A DNA stretch of 64,000 bases, from assembly GCF_005116445.1 (NCBI RefSeq), contig NZ_SWBQ01000005.1, positions 186,001-250,000 on the forward strand, written 5' to 3'. Source of the DNA: Pedobacter frigoris. GTDB lineage: Bacteria > Bacteroidota > Bacteroidia > Sphingobacteriales > Sphingobacteriaceae. Below, piece by piece: positions 34,314-43,588 of the stretch. The notes under the pieces were generated by a model. It saw only the letters and a list, made by a program, of their open reading frames with translations. It did no database searches and was not told where the DNA came from. Every line of letters begins with the position of its first letter. Within the stretch, counting starts at the first letter, position 1. The translations under genes were made by a program, and so were the position numbers.

Positions 34314-36654
34314 AGTAGCGGTATTGGGCTCAGGTATTATGGGTTCGCGCATTGCCTGTCACTTTGCGAATATTGGTGTCGAAGTGTTGCTGCTGGATAT
34401 TGTACCTAAAGAAGGTGCAAGAAACAGCATTGTAGATGCGGCATTGCAAAATGCAGTGAAAACCAATCCATCTCCTGTTTACTCAAAAAAGGTGCTGACG
34501 AAAATCACTACCGGTAATTTCGAAGACGACATGTCCAAAATTGCAGCCTGCGACTGGATCATCGAAGTGGTAGTAGAAAACCTGGACATCAAGAAGAAAG
34601 TTTTTGATCAGGTAGAACAGCATCGCAAACCAGGTACTTTAGTTACTTCTAATACATCTGGTATTCCTATCCATTTGATGGCTGAAGGCAGAAGTGATGA
34701 TTTTAAAGCAAACTTCTGCGGAACGCACTTCTTTAATCCCCCACGTTATCTCCGGTTACTGGAAATTATCCCGACCCCGGATACAAAACCGGAACTGGTG
34801 GACTTTCTGATGCATTATGGTGATAAATTTTTGGGTAAAACTACTGTTTTATGTAAAGATACCCCTGCTTTTATCGCAAACCGTGTAGGTGTTTATTCTA
34901 TCATGGCGCTTTTGCACTTGGTAGAGAAAATGGACTTAACGGTAGAGGAGGTAGACAAATATACAGGTCCTGCATTGGGCAGGCCTAAATCGGCCACTTT
35001 CCGTACCACAGATGTAGTTGGTCTGGATACGATGATCAAAGTGGCGAAAGGTCTGTATGAAAACGTGCCGGACGATAAAGCGCATGATTTATTTAAGCTG
35101 CCTGCATATGTAGAGAAGATGGAAGCCAACAACTGGCTTGGTGATAAAACCAAACAGGGATTTTATAAAAAAACGAAATCTGCAGATGGAAAGACTGAAA
35201 TCCTGGCGCTGGATTTAAAAACATTGGAATACCGTCCGCAGCAAAAAGTAAAATCTGCGACGCTGGATGTGACCAAGCCTATTGAAAATGTAAAGGATAG
35301 AATGAAAGTTTTTGTGGCAGGTAAAGATAAAGCCGGTGAACTTTTCAGGGCCTCTTTCTTTGGTTTGTTTGAGTATGTGTCGGACCGCATTCCTGAAATT
35401 TCTGATGAACTGTACCGGATTGATGATGCCATGCGGGCAGGTTTTGGATGGGATTTGGGCCCGTTTGAAGTTTGGGATGCTGTTGGCGTAGCCGAATCTA
35501 TTGAAGGAATGAAGAAATATGGTCATGAGGCTGCTGCATGGGTACACGAAATGCTTGCTGCCGGACATACTTCATTCTATAAAGTAGAAGACGGCATTAG
35601 AAAATATTATGACATTCCTTCGAAAAGCTATAAGGTTGTTCCGGGTACAGATGAGTTCATCATTCTGGATAACCTCAGGGCAAATAAAGTGATCTGGAAA
35701 AATTCCGGTGCTTCGATTATTGATCTTGGAGATGGCATTTTGAATGTAGAATTCCATTCGAAAATGAATACCATCGGCGGCGATACCTTGCAGGCCATTA
35801 ATAAAGCCATCGATATGGCAGAAAAAAACTACAGAGGCGTAGTAATAGGAAATGACGGTGCTAATTTCTCCGCAGGAGCAAATGTTGGGATGATCTTCAT
35901 GATGGCGGTAGAACAGGAATGGGATGAGTTGAATATGGCGATCAGGATGTTCCAGAATACTTCTATGCGTATCCGCTATTCATCTATCCCTGTAGTAGTG
36001 GCACCTCACAACCTGACTTTAGGGGGCGGATGCGAATTTAGTTTGCACGCGGATCATGTACAGTTGAATGCTGAGACCTATATGGGATTGGTAGAATTCG
36101 GCGTGGGTGTGATCCCCGGAGGCGGCGGAACGAAAGAGTTCGCATTGCGTGCTTCTGATGAGTTTAAAGACGATCAGGTTGTACAAAATGTGTTAAAAGA
36201 TCGTTTCCTGACTATAGGGATGGCAAAGGTGTCTACCTCAGCTGTGGAAGCTTATGAACTGGGCTATCTGCAGAAGGATAAGTATTCCATTACCATGAAC
36301 AGAAGTAGGTTGATTGCCGATGCGAAGGCTAAGGCAATTGAGCTGGCGGATGCAGGATATACTAAGCCGGTTCAGCGTACAGACATTAAAGTTTTGGGTA
36401 AACAAGGATTGGGAATTGTTTATGCCGGAGCGAACACTATGTATTCCGGGCATTACATCTCTGAGCATGATAAAAAAATCTCTGAAAAACTGGGGTGGGT
36501 AATGTGTGGCGGTGATTTGTCGTCACCTACAGAAGTGACAGAACAGTACTTGCTGGATTTGGAAAGAGAAGCGTTTTTGTCTTTATGTGGTGAACGTAAG
36601 ACTTTAGAGCGGATTCAGAGCATTGTAACCAAAGGCAAACCTTTAAGAAACTAA
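34291..36654 (+). CDS. fadN: 3-hydroxyacyl-CoA dehydrogenase/enoyl-CoA hydratase
   Basis: A 787-residue fusion enzyme that performs the hydration and NAD-dependent oxidation steps of fatty-acid beta-oxidation. The N-terminal dehydrogenase has the dinucleotide motif VLGSGIMGSRIA, then SNTSGIPI and GTHFFNPP. The C-terminal part (about 480-690) is a crotonase-fold hydratase with NDGANFSAGANVGM and GGGCEFSLHADHVQ...GLVEFGVGVIPGGGGTKE. This order (dehydrogenase first, hydratase second) matches Bacillus FadN rather than E. coli FadB. Starts at 34291 or 34294 are both ATG. It is followed by fadA and fadE, closely spaced. Confidence 0.92.
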   Translation: MMNKRINKVAVLGSGIMGSRIACHFANIGVEVLLLDIVPKEGARNSIVDAALQNAVKTNPSPVYSKKVLTKITTGNFEDDMSKIAACDWIIEVVVENLDIKKKVFDQVEQHRKPGTLVTSNTSGIPIHLMAEGRSDDFKANFCGTHFFNPPRYLRLLEIIPTPDTKPELVDFLMHYGDKFLGKTTVLCKDTPAFIANRVGVYSIMALLHLVEKMDLTVEEVDKYTGPALGRPKSATFRTTDVVGLDTMIKVAKGLYENVPDDKAHDLFKLPAYVEKMEANNWLGDKTKQGFYKKTKSADGKTEILALDLKTLEYRPQQKVKSATLDVTKPIENVKDRMKVFVAGKDKAGELFRASFFGLFEYVSDRIPEISDELYRIDDAMRAGFGWDLGPFEVWDAVGVAESIEGMKKYGHEAAAWVHEMLAAGHTSFYKVEDGIRKYYDIPSKSYKVVPGTDEFIILDNLRANKVIWKNSGASIIDLGDGILNVEFHSKMNTIGGDTLQAINKAIDMAEKNYRGVVIGNDGANFSAGANVGMIFMMAVEQEWDELNMAIRMFQNTSMRIRYSSIPVVVAPHNLTLGGGCEFSLHADHVQLNAETYMGLVEFGVGVIPGGGGTKEFALRASDEFKDDQVVQNVLKDRFLTIGMAKVSTSAVEAYELGYLQKDKYSITMNRSRLIADAKAKAIELADAGYTKPVQRTDIKVLGKQGLGIVYAGANTMYSGHYISEHDKKISEKLGWVMCGGDLSSPTEVTEQYLLDLEREAFLSLCGERKTLERIQSIVTKGKPLRN

Positions 36655-36677
36655 TTAGGCTAATAAAAGATACTGAA

Positions 36678-37856
36678 ATGCAAGAAGCATATATAATAGC
36701 AGGATATCGTACAGCAGTGGGCAAGGCCCCGCGTGGTGTATTTCGTTTTACCAGGGCTGATGATCTGGCTGCAGAAGTAATCAGGCAACTGGTGGCTTCG
36801 GTTCCGAATTTGGATAAGGAGCATATCGATGATGTGATTGTAGGGAATGCTACGCCTGAAGCGGAACAGGGATTGAACGTTGGCAGGATGATTTCTTTGA
36901 TGGGACTGGATACGGATAAGGTGCCAGGCGTAACGGTGAACAGGTATTGTGCGTCGGGCCTGGAAACCATAGCAACTGCGGTGGCGAAGATCAAAAGCGG
37001 AATGGCCGATTGCATCATTGCCGGCGGTGTGGAGGTGATGTCCGGGATGCCTTTTGGTGGCTGGAAGGTTGTCCCTAATCCGGAAGTAGCGATGAAAAAT
37101 CCGGATTGGTATTGGGGAATGGGCTTAACTGCAGAGGCGGTAGCCAATGAATATCAAGTGAGCAGGGAAGATCAGGATGAGTTCGCGTTTAATTCTCATC
37201 AGAAAGCAGTAGAAGCCATTAAAAACGGGCATCTGAAAGCAGGCGTATTGCCGATCACGGTAAACGAGAATTACCTGGATGAGCAGATGAAAAAGAAAAC
37301 CCGCAGTTATGTGGTAGACACTGATGAGGGACCAAGAGCGGATACGACCTTAGATAAGCTGGCGAAGTTAAAGCCTGTATTTGCCGCAGATGGCTGTGTC
37401 ACAGCAGGAAACTCTTCGCAAACCTCAGATGGTGCTGCATTTGTTCTGGTGGTTTCTGAAAAGAAAATGAAAGAGCTGGGCGTGGAGCCTATTGCCAGAT
37501 TGGTAAGCTATGGGGTGGCCGGAGTTCCTCCGCGCATTATGGGGATCGGACCTATTTATGCCATTCCGAAAGCACTGGAAAAAGCAGGGATGAAATTAGA
37601 TCAGATAGATCTGATTGAGCTGAATGAAGCATTTGCCTCCCAGTCGCTAGCCATTATAAGAGAACTTGGTTTAGATACATCCAAACTGAATGTGAATGGG
37701 GGTGCGATTGCATTGGGGCATCCACTCGGATGTACCGGGGCTAAATTATCAGTACAGTTATTTAACGAATTAAAAAGAAGAGATCAGAAATACGGTATGG
37801 TGACCATGTGCGTAGGAAGCGGGCAGGGTGCGGCTGGTATTTTTGAGATGCTTTAA
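36678..37856 (+). CDS. fadA: Acetyl-CoA acyltransferase (3-ketoacyl-CoA thiolase)
   Basis: A 392-residue thiolase that splits 3-ketoacyl-CoA with CoA to release acetyl-CoA. Active-site residues are nucleophile C91 (NRYCASGLE), H348 (GGAIALGHPLGCTGA) and C378 (CVGSGQG). The length is standard. It follows fadN by 23 bases and precedes fadE by 14 bases, so it is the middle gene of a three-enzyme beta-oxidation set. Confidence 0.95.
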   Translation: MQEAYIIAGYRTAVGKAPRGVFRFTRADDLAAEVIRQLVASVPNLDKEHIDDVIVGNATPEAEQGLNVGRMISLMGLDTDKVPGVTVNRYCASGLETIATAVAKIKSGMADCIIAGGVEVMSGMPFGGWKVVPNPEVAMKNPDWYWGMGLTAEAVANEYQVSREDQDEFAFNSHQKAVEAIKNGHLKAGVLPITVNENYLDEQMKKKTRSYVVDTDEGPRADTTLDKLAKLKPVFAADGCVTAGNSSQTSDGAAFVLVVSEKKMKELGVEPIARLVSYGVAGVPPRIMGIGPIYAIPKALEKAGMKLDQIDLIELNEAFASQSLAIIRELGLDTSKLNVNGGAIALGHPLGCTGAKLSVQLFNELKRRDQKYGMVTMCVGSGQGAAGIFEML

Positions 37857-37870
37857 AATCTTATACAAGT

Positions 37871-39661
37871 ATGGAAACTACAGACAAAAAAACAATTAAA
37901 GGCGGCGAATTCTTAATTACGGAAACGTTTTACCAGGATGTATTTATTCCTGAAGAATTTGATGAAGAGCAAAATATGATTGCACAGACCTGCCGTGATT
38001 TTCTGGCAGCGGAGGTATATCCTAATCTAGACCGAATTGATACCCAGGAGGAAGGATTGATGACATCATTGATGGATAAAGCAGGTGAATTGGGTATACT
38101 GGGTGTTTCTATACCTGAAGAATATGGAGGTTTTGGAAAGAATTTCAATACTTCGATGTTGGTAGCTGATGTAATTGGTGCGGGGCACTCTTTCGCGGTG
38201 GCACTTTCGGCACATACAGGAATTGGTACATTACCGATTTTATACTATGGAAATAAAGAACAGAAAGATAAATATATCCCTAAACTGGCAACAGGAGAGT
38301 GGAAAGCTGCATATTGCCTGACTGAGCCGAACTCCGGATCGGATGCAAATTCTGGAAAAACTAAGGCCAAACTTTCTGAGGATGGTGAGCATTATATCAT
38401 CAATGGACAAAAAATGTGGATCACTAACGGTGGCTTTGCAGATGTGTTCATTGTGTTTGCGAAAATAGATGATGATGCTAACCTGACTGCATTTATTGTT
38501 GAGCGTGAATTTGGTGGCATCACGATGAATCCGGAAGAACATAAAATGGGAATCAAAGGCTCATCAACCAGGCAAGTGTTCTTTAATGATTGTCCTGTGC
38601 CTGTTGAGAATATGCTGTCTGACAGGCAAAACGGATTTAAGATTGCCGTAAACATCTTGAATATCGGAAGGATTAAGCTTGCTGCGGCTGCGATCGGCGC
38701 TTCAAAAGCGGTGATAGATACTGCTGTCAACTATTCTAATGAACGTATTCAGTTTGAAAGGCCAATTTCAAAGTACGGAGCAATCAGGTTCAAGCTGGCT
38801 GAAATGGCAGCAAAGGTATACGCCGTAGAATCTGCGAACTACCGTGCAGGTCAGAATATTGATGATGCTTATGATGCTTTGGTTGCCGGAGGCATGGATG
38901 AAGGAAAAGCAAAGTTGAAATCTACTGAGCAGTTTGCTGTAGAGTGTGCCATATTGAAAGTATGGGGTTCTGAGGCTTTGGATTATGTGGTGGATGAGGG
39001 TGTGCAGATCTATGGTGGTATGGGATTTTCAGCTGATGCGCCAATGGACAGGGCCTACCGTGATGCCAGGATCAACAGGATTTTTGAAGGAACGAATGAG
39101 ATCAACAGATTGCTTACGGTGGATATGATGCTGAAAAGGGCAATGAAAGGTGAGCTGGACCTGATGACCCCGGCTACTGCCGTGGCGGCAGAACTGATGT
39201 CTATTCCTGATTTTGGGGAAGAAGACGACACTTTATTTGCTGCGGAGAAAAAGATCATCAAAAATTTAAAGAAAGCAACTTTAATGGTAGCCGGTGCTGC
39301 TGTACAAAAGCTGATGATGAGCTTGTCTAAAGAGCAGGAAATCCTGATGAACATAGCCGATATGGCAAGTTATATTTACGTAGCAGAGTCTGCAATGCTG
39401 AGAACTGAGAAACTGGTGAGTATTAGAGGGGCAGAGGCGTGTGAAGGTCAGCTGAACCTGATGCGTATGTACTTTGTAGAGGCGGTAGATGCAGTTCAGA
39501 AGGCCGGTAAGGAAGCTTTATGGGCATTTGCTGAAGGTGATGAACAAAGGATAATGATGGTAGGACTTCGCAGGTTTACCAAAATGGAGGCATTTAATGT
39601 AAAAGATACCCGTCAGAAAGTAGCTCAACAGATGATAGCTGCCAATAAATATTGCTTTTAA
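37871..39661 (+). CDS. fadE: Acyl-CoA dehydrogenase
   Basis: A 596-residue FAD-dependent acyl-CoA dehydrogenase that introduces the first double bond in beta-oxidation. Family signatures are AAYCLTEPNSGSDANSGKTKA (flavin/substrate loop), ITNGGFADVFIVFAKID, GIKGSSTRQVFFNDCPVP and the C-terminal QIYGGMGFSADAPMDRAYRDARINRIFEGTNEI block. The extra C-terminal domain of about 170 residues matches the longer VLCAD/FadE branch. It is the last gene of the operon, which ends at the hairpin at 39688. Confidence 0.94.
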   Translation: METTDKKTIKGGEFLITETFYQDVFIPEEFDEEQNMIAQTCRDFLAAEVYPNLDRIDTQEEGLMTSLMDKAGELGILGVSIPEEYGGFGKNFNTSMLVADVIGAGHSFAVALSAHTGIGTLPILYYGNKEQKDKYIPKLATGEWKAAYCLTEPNSGSDANSGKTKAKLSEDGEHYIINGQKMWITNGGFADVFIVFAKIDDDANLTAFIVEREFGGITMNPEEHKMGIKGSSTRQVFFNDCPVPVENMLSDRQNGFKIAVNILNIGRIKLAAAAIGASKAVIDTAVNYSNERIQFERPISKYGAIRFKLAEMAAKVYAVESANYRAGQNIDDAYDALVAGGMDEGKAKLKSTEQFAVECAILKVWGSEALDYVVDEGVQIYGGMGFSADAPMDRAYRDARINRIFEGTNEINRLLTVDMMLKRAMKGELDLMTPATAVAAELMSIPDFGEEDDTLFAAEKKIIKNLKKATLMVAGAAVQKLMMSLSKEQEILMNIADMASYIYVAESAMLRTEKLVSIRGAEACEGQLNLMRMYFVEAVDAVQKAGKEALWAFAEGDEQRIMMVGLRRFTKMEAFNVKDTRQKVAQQMIAANKYCF

Positions 39662-39687
39662 GATTAAGATTCATAATTAAACTGAGG

Positions 39688-39716
39688 ACGCCCTTATTTA
39701 TTAAGGGCGTTTTTTT
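39688..39716 (+). terminator. Terminator of the fad operon
   Basis: ACGCCCTTA pairs perfectly with TAAGGGCGT around loop TTTAT, followed by TTTTTT. It is a textbook intrinsic terminator 27 bases after the fadE stop. Confidence 0.9.
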
Positions 39717-39801
39717 ATGCCTGATTGCTTAATCAGGGCTTTAATTGTTAAAATTGGTTAAAAATTGTTCTATCCCTAATAAAAGAGTATTTTTGTGCAT
39801 T

Positions 39802-40311
39802 ATGTTAAAAAATAGGCTTTTATTAGGGATGATTTTCATTGGTTGTGTAATTGCCGCCTGTGAAAAGCCTGAGGTCTATGATGAACAGTCACAGTATGAA
39901 ATTGACGAAGCACTCATAAAAAAGTGGTCTGATAGTAGTGGAGTGGTGCTGACAAAACATGAGAGCGGGGTGTATTACAACATCATCAAAGAAGGAACAG
40001 GGGCGGATGTCGTTACCTTGGATGATACTTTAAAAGTGCAGTATGAGGGTAAGTTATTGACTGATTCTGTGTTTAGTCAAACGACTGCCGAAACTGATAC
40101 ATTTAGATTTGTACTGAAAACTGTGATGCCCGGATGGCAACAAGGACTGCCGTTGATAAAGGAAGGTGGGGAAATTCGATTGTTGATCCCTTCAAAATTG
40201 GGTTACAGAAACTATCCTGTTAAGCATGGGGAATTGCCCCGCCAGCAGGTGCCGGCAAATTCTGTGTTGAACTTTAAAATAGATTTAAAAAAAGTAGTTA
40301 AAAAGAAATAA
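39802..40311 (+). CDS. FKBP-type prolyl isomerase lipoprotein
   Basis: A 169-residue lipoprotein (signal MLKNRLLLGMIFIGCVIAAC) with one FKBP domain (about 55-169): VTLDDTLKVQYEGKLL, DTFRFVLKTVMPGWQQGLPLIKEGGEIRLLIPSKLGYR and NSVLNFKIDLKKV. It should catalyse prolyl cis-trans isomerisation during folding of exported proteins. The ATG at 39802 opens the lipoprotein signal. It is followed after 5 bases by a longer FKBP lipoprotein with a related leader, so the two probably arose by duplication and work in the same compartment. Confidence 0.85.
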   Translation: MLKNRLLLGMIFIGCVIAACEKPEVYDEQSQYEIDEALIKKWSDSSGVVLTKHESGVYYNIIKEGTGADVVTLDDTLKVQYEGKLLTDSVFSQTTAETDTFRFVLKTVMPGWQQGLPLIKEGGEIRLLIPSKLGYRNYPVKHGELPRQQVPANSVLNFKIDLKKVVKKK

Positions 40312-40316
40312 TAAAT

Positions 40317-41231
40317 ATGTTAAAAAAAATATCCTCGTATACCTTTGTTTTATTAGGGATGATCGTTGTGTTGAGTTCTTGTAAAAAGGAATATGAGTCA
40401 ATTGAAAGTATAGATCAGGCAAAAATCCAGGAATATATTTCTAAAAATAACATAGCTGCGGTAGAAGACCCTGCAAAATCAGGATTCTATTATCAGGTAG
40501 TTACACCAGGTACTGGAGATCAGTTTGCAAACACGGACTCCGTATTGTATACTGTGACTGTAAAATCATTGTTGAATGGGACTATTTACTATGAGAGTCC
40601 GGTTTATAGTAATATAGGAACATACGTGGGGTATACCAATGCACTCCTTGGACTGAATGCCACTGGAGTTCGCACAGCAATCCAGGCCTTAAAACCAGGA
40701 GGTAAAGCACGGGTAATCCTGCCTTCCTACCTTGCCTTTGGCAAAAATGGAAATACTACTATCGGTATCCCATCTAACGAAATCATCGATGTAGTGATCT
40801 CTACGTATCCGGAGAAAAAGCAAAGATTACTTGATGACAGATTGATCAGGGAGTATTTAATTGCAAAAGGATTAACTGCAACAAAAGATCCTGTTACCGG
40901 AGTTTACTATATTGTAGTAGCACAAGGAACGGGCACTGAGGTAATAGATATGACAACTAAGATCAAGGCTAATTATACCGGACGTTATCTGTTGAACGGT
41001 AGTGTGTTTGATTCTTCCAGCGATGGATCATATTCATTTACGCTTACCCAACTGATATCAGGCTGGGATGTATTGACAAAATTTAAAAAGGGAGCGAAGG
41101 TTAGGTTGTTTATTCCTTCTTCAGAAGGTTATGGAACTGCCGGTTCTGTGAATCCAAATACAGGGCAGGTCATGATCTCTCCCAACGCAATTCTTGATTT
41201 TGATATCGAAATTTTAGACGTTACGAATTAA
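40317..41231 (+). CDS. Two-domain FKBP-type prolyl isomerase lipoprotein
   Basis: A 304-residue lipoprotein (MLKKISSYTFVLLGMIVVLSSC) with two FKBP-like domains. The first (about 45-165) is divergent and reads LKPGGKARVILPSYLAFGKNG. The second (about 180-304) is closer to consensus, with TTKIKANYTGRYLLNGSVFDSS, LISGWDVLTKFKKGAKVRLFIPSSEGYG and NAILDFDIEILDV. The first domain lacks the FDSS-type loop, so it may be structural rather than catalytic. It is co-directional with the preceding FKBP gene, and its end overlaps the convergent photolyase gene by 11 bases. Confidence 0.85.
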   Translation: MLKKISSYTFVLLGMIVVLSSCKKEYESIESIDQAKIQEYISKNNIAAVEDPAKSGFYYQVVTPGTGDQFANTDSVLYTVTVKSLLNGTIYYESPVYSNIGTYVGYTNALLGLNATGVRTAIQALKPGGKARVILPSYLAFGKNGNTTIGIPSNEIIDVVISTYPEKKQRLLDDRLIREYLIAKGLTATKDPVTGVYYIVVAQGTGTEVIDMTTKIKANYTGRYLLNGSVFDSSSDGSYSFTLTQLISGWDVLTKFKKGAKVRLFIPSSEGYGTAGSVNPNTGQVMISPNAILDFDIEILDVTN

Positions 41232-42528
41232 GCGCTTCTTTAAAGACTTTTAATATTCTTTCTCTTGCAAAAGCATGTTCGACAATAGGTTTGACATGCT
41301 TTTGTTGTTTATGTTCGGGTAGCCATTTATTGATGTACCTGTAGTCCGGATCGAATTTTTTGGTTTGAAGTTCCGGATTAAAAACACGGAAATAGGGTGC
41401 CGCATCGTTGCCACAGCCACAAGCCCATTGCCAGCCCCCAATGTTACTCGCCATCTCGTAATCCATTAGTTTCTCTGCGAAGTAAGCCTCACCCCATCTC
41501 CAATCTATAAGAAGATGTTTGGTGAGGAAACTTGCAACAACCATTCTTACCCGGTTATGCATATAGCCTGTTTCATTTAGTTGTCTCATACCGGCATCGA
41601 CCAGGGGATAGCCGGTTTTACCTTCGCACCATGCTTTAAATTCATCCTCATTGTTTCTCCATCTGATCTTGTCGTACGCGGGTTTGAAGGATTGACTTAC
41701 TGTGTGCGGGAAATGCCATAATATCATCATGTAGAAATCCCTCCATGCGAGTTCTGAGAGCCACTTGTCAGCATTTTGTTTCAATGCTTCACGGGCAGCA
41801 TATCTTATGCTTATGGTTCCAAACCGGAGATGCATGCCGATATGAGTAGTCGCGTCATCGGCCGGATAGTCGCGTCTTTCTTCATAATCTCTCAGCTTAC
41901 TCTCAAAATCTAATCCGGGCAGGGCCTGGGTAGATTTTTCAAATCCCATGTCCCTTAGTGAAGGAATCTCAAAAGGTGGCGTGGTCAGGAAGTTGTTGAA
42001 ATATCTTTTTGATGGGTATGATTTAAGGTAAAACTCGTTCAGTTTTTGTTGCCACTGTCTGAAATATGGAGTAAAGACTGTATAGGGTTTTCCATCTGCT
42101 TTTAAGATCTCATCTTTCTCAAAGATGATCTGGTCTTTAAAAGTCCTGAAAGCAATACTCTCAGAGGACAGATATTCTGCTAATCCACTATCGCGTTCTG
42201 TCGCATATGGTTCATAATCGTGATTAGTGAAGACAGAGTTGACGTTGTAGGTGTTTAATAGGCCGGTCCATACTTCCTCTGGAGTGCCATATTTAACAAG
42301 TATTGAGGTGTCATATGCTTGGAGTTGCTGATTGAGATGAATGATGGTCTCATGGATGAAGTTTACCCTCACGTCCTTTTTATCTAAGAGCTTATTTAGT
42401 ATGTTCTTATCAAATATAAATAATAACAATACCGGATCCTTACTTTTTAAGGCGTGATATATAGCGGCATTGTCATCCAGCCGAAGGTCTCTTCTTAACC
42501 AGCAAATGTTGATGCTTTGTTTACTCAT
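41221..42528 (-). CDS. phrB: Deoxyribodipyrimidine photolyase
   Basis: A 435-residue DNA photolyase that uses blue light and reduced FAD to repair pyrimidine dimers. The N-terminal Rossmann antenna domain starts WLRRDLRLDDNAA. The FAD-binding helical domain has ELAWRDFYMMIL, GYPLVDAGMRQLNETGYMHNR and the class I hallmark ASNIGGWQWACGCGNDAAPYFRVFNP. The length is slightly short of the 470-residue norm but no domain is missing. Its start overlaps the end of the SDR39U1 gene by 4 bases, so the two are one transcript. It lies in a light-related cluster. Confidence 0.93.
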   Translation of the reverse strand: MSKQSINICWLRRDLRLDDNAAIYHALKSKDPVLLLFIFDKNILNKLLDKKDVRVNFIHETIIHLNQQLQAYDTSILVKYGTPEEVWTGLLNTYNVNSVFTNHDYEPYATERDSGLAEYLSSESIAFRTFKDQIIFEKDEILKADGKPYTVFTPYFRQWQQKLNEFYLKSYPSKRYFNNFLTTPPFEIPSLRDMGFEKSTQALPGLDFESKLRDYEERRDYPADDATTHIGMHLRFGTISIRYAAREALKQNADKWLSELAWRDFYMMILWHFPHTVSQSFKPAYDKIRWRNNEDEFKAWCEGKTGYPLVDAGMRQLNETGYMHNRVRMVVASFLTKHLLIDWRWGEAYFAEKLMDYEMASNIGGWQWACGCGNDAAPYFRVFNPELQTKKFDPDYRYINKWLPEHKQQKHVKPIVEHAFARERILKVFKEALNS

Positions 42529-43433
42529 TTGCTGTAAATATCGGCTAAAGCATCTTCAAGATGGGTGTATTTGAAAATAAATCCGGTATCTAGTAGTTTT
42601 TGTGCCGATGTATTTGTGCTGAGTGTAACGACGACACTCATTTTACCAAGAATCATTTCCAGTATTTTTTCCGGCACTTTGAGCGGCCAAACCGGACGAT
42701 GTAATTCTTTTGCAATGGCCTTGGTAAGGGTAGCATTGGTGACGGGGAATGGTGCGCATGCATTGTAGGCTCCTTCGAATGTAGGATGGTCAACTGCTAG
42801 CTTAAACATTGATACTATATCATCAATATGTACCCATGGTATCCATTGTTTACCGGTGCCCAGTGGAGCTCCTGCAAAAAAGCGAATAGGTTTATCAAGA
42901 GATGCCAATGCTCCATCGTTCTTAGCAAGAACGAAGCCTATTCTAAATTTAGCTATTCGCAAGCTGAGTGATTTTCCTTCGTCTACGGCATCCTCCCATA
43001 ACTTACAGCAACGCGCCATGAAGCCAGTTCCATTTGTCGATTCTTCTGTAAGGATCTCATCTTCACGATCGCCGTAATAACCAACGGCGGAAGCTGAGAT
43101 AAATGTGCTAACAGGAGTTTGCGTTTCTCTAATGGTTTGATATAGTAGTTCTGTGCTCATTACCCGACTGTCTATGATTTGCTGTTTTCGTTCTTTAGTC
43201 CATTTCTTGTCAGCAATGGGTTCCCCTGCCAGGTGGATAATGGTGTCTATCCCGTCCAGACAGGCGGGATCGATCTGTTTATTATAAACATCCCATAGAT
43301 AAACTTTTACGTTTTTTAAGGACTTGTTTTTTCTTGAAAGAATTGAGATAGTATGTCCATCTTGCAATAAGGCAGCGATTAGTTTTTTACCGACGAGACC
43401 AGTTGCCCCCGTAATTAAAATTTGCTTCTTCAT
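42525..43433 (-). CDS. SDR39U1/TIGR01777-type epimerase-like protein
   Basis: A 302-residue extended SDR protein with the dinucleotide motif ITGATGLVGKKL, an SASAVGYYGDRED segment holding the Tyr of the active site, and the C-terminal DUF1731-like region (PLKVPEKILEMILGKMSVVV...LLDTGFIFKYTHLEDAL). The natural substrate of this family is not established; relatives affect cell division or lipid metabolism. It is first in a two-gene operon with photolyase (4-base overlap, ATGA), which hints at a light or stress link. It is divergent from the DASH cryptochrome gene. Confidence 0.88.
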   Translation of the reverse strand: MKKQILITGATGLVGKKLIAALLQDGHTISILSRKNKSLKNVKVYLWDVYNKQIDPACLDGIDTIIHLAGEPIADKKWTKERKQQIIDSRVMSTELLYQTIRETQTPVSTFISASAVGYYGDREDEILTEESTNGTGFMARCCKLWEDAVDEGKSLSLRIAKFRIGFVLAKNDGALASLDKPIRFFAGAPLGTGKQWIPWVHIDDIVSMFKLAVDHPTFEGAYNACAPFPVTNATLTKAIAKELHRPVWPLKVPEKILEMILGKMSVVVTLSTNTSAQKLLDTGFIFKYTHLEDALADIYSK

Positions 43434-43549
43434 AAATCAATAACCTGTAGTTTTAACTTTAGTTTCGAAAAATGGACTTTTAAATGTAATATTTTGTTTT
43501 GCTTATGTAAATATTGCATGAGGTATTCGTACTAACATAAAAAATCGTA

Positions 43550-43557
43550 TATTTTTG
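43550..43557 (+). promoter_or_regulatory. Possible -7 element of the DASH cryptochrome gene
   Basis: TATTTTTG fits TAnnTTTG. A TTCG at 43526-43529, 20 bases upstream, could be a one-mismatch -33 box. It lies 31 bases before the ATG at 43589. Confidence 0.35.
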
Positions 43558-43588
43558 TTGATTATAATAAAAGCCCTCTTTCAATTTA

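Noticed and set aside
43434..43588. Possible second CarH operator between the SDR39U1 and cryptochrome genes
   Set aside because: Only partial matches to AAATGTTAAACAAA are visible (for example TTTTGTTTTGCTTATGT), too weak to claim.
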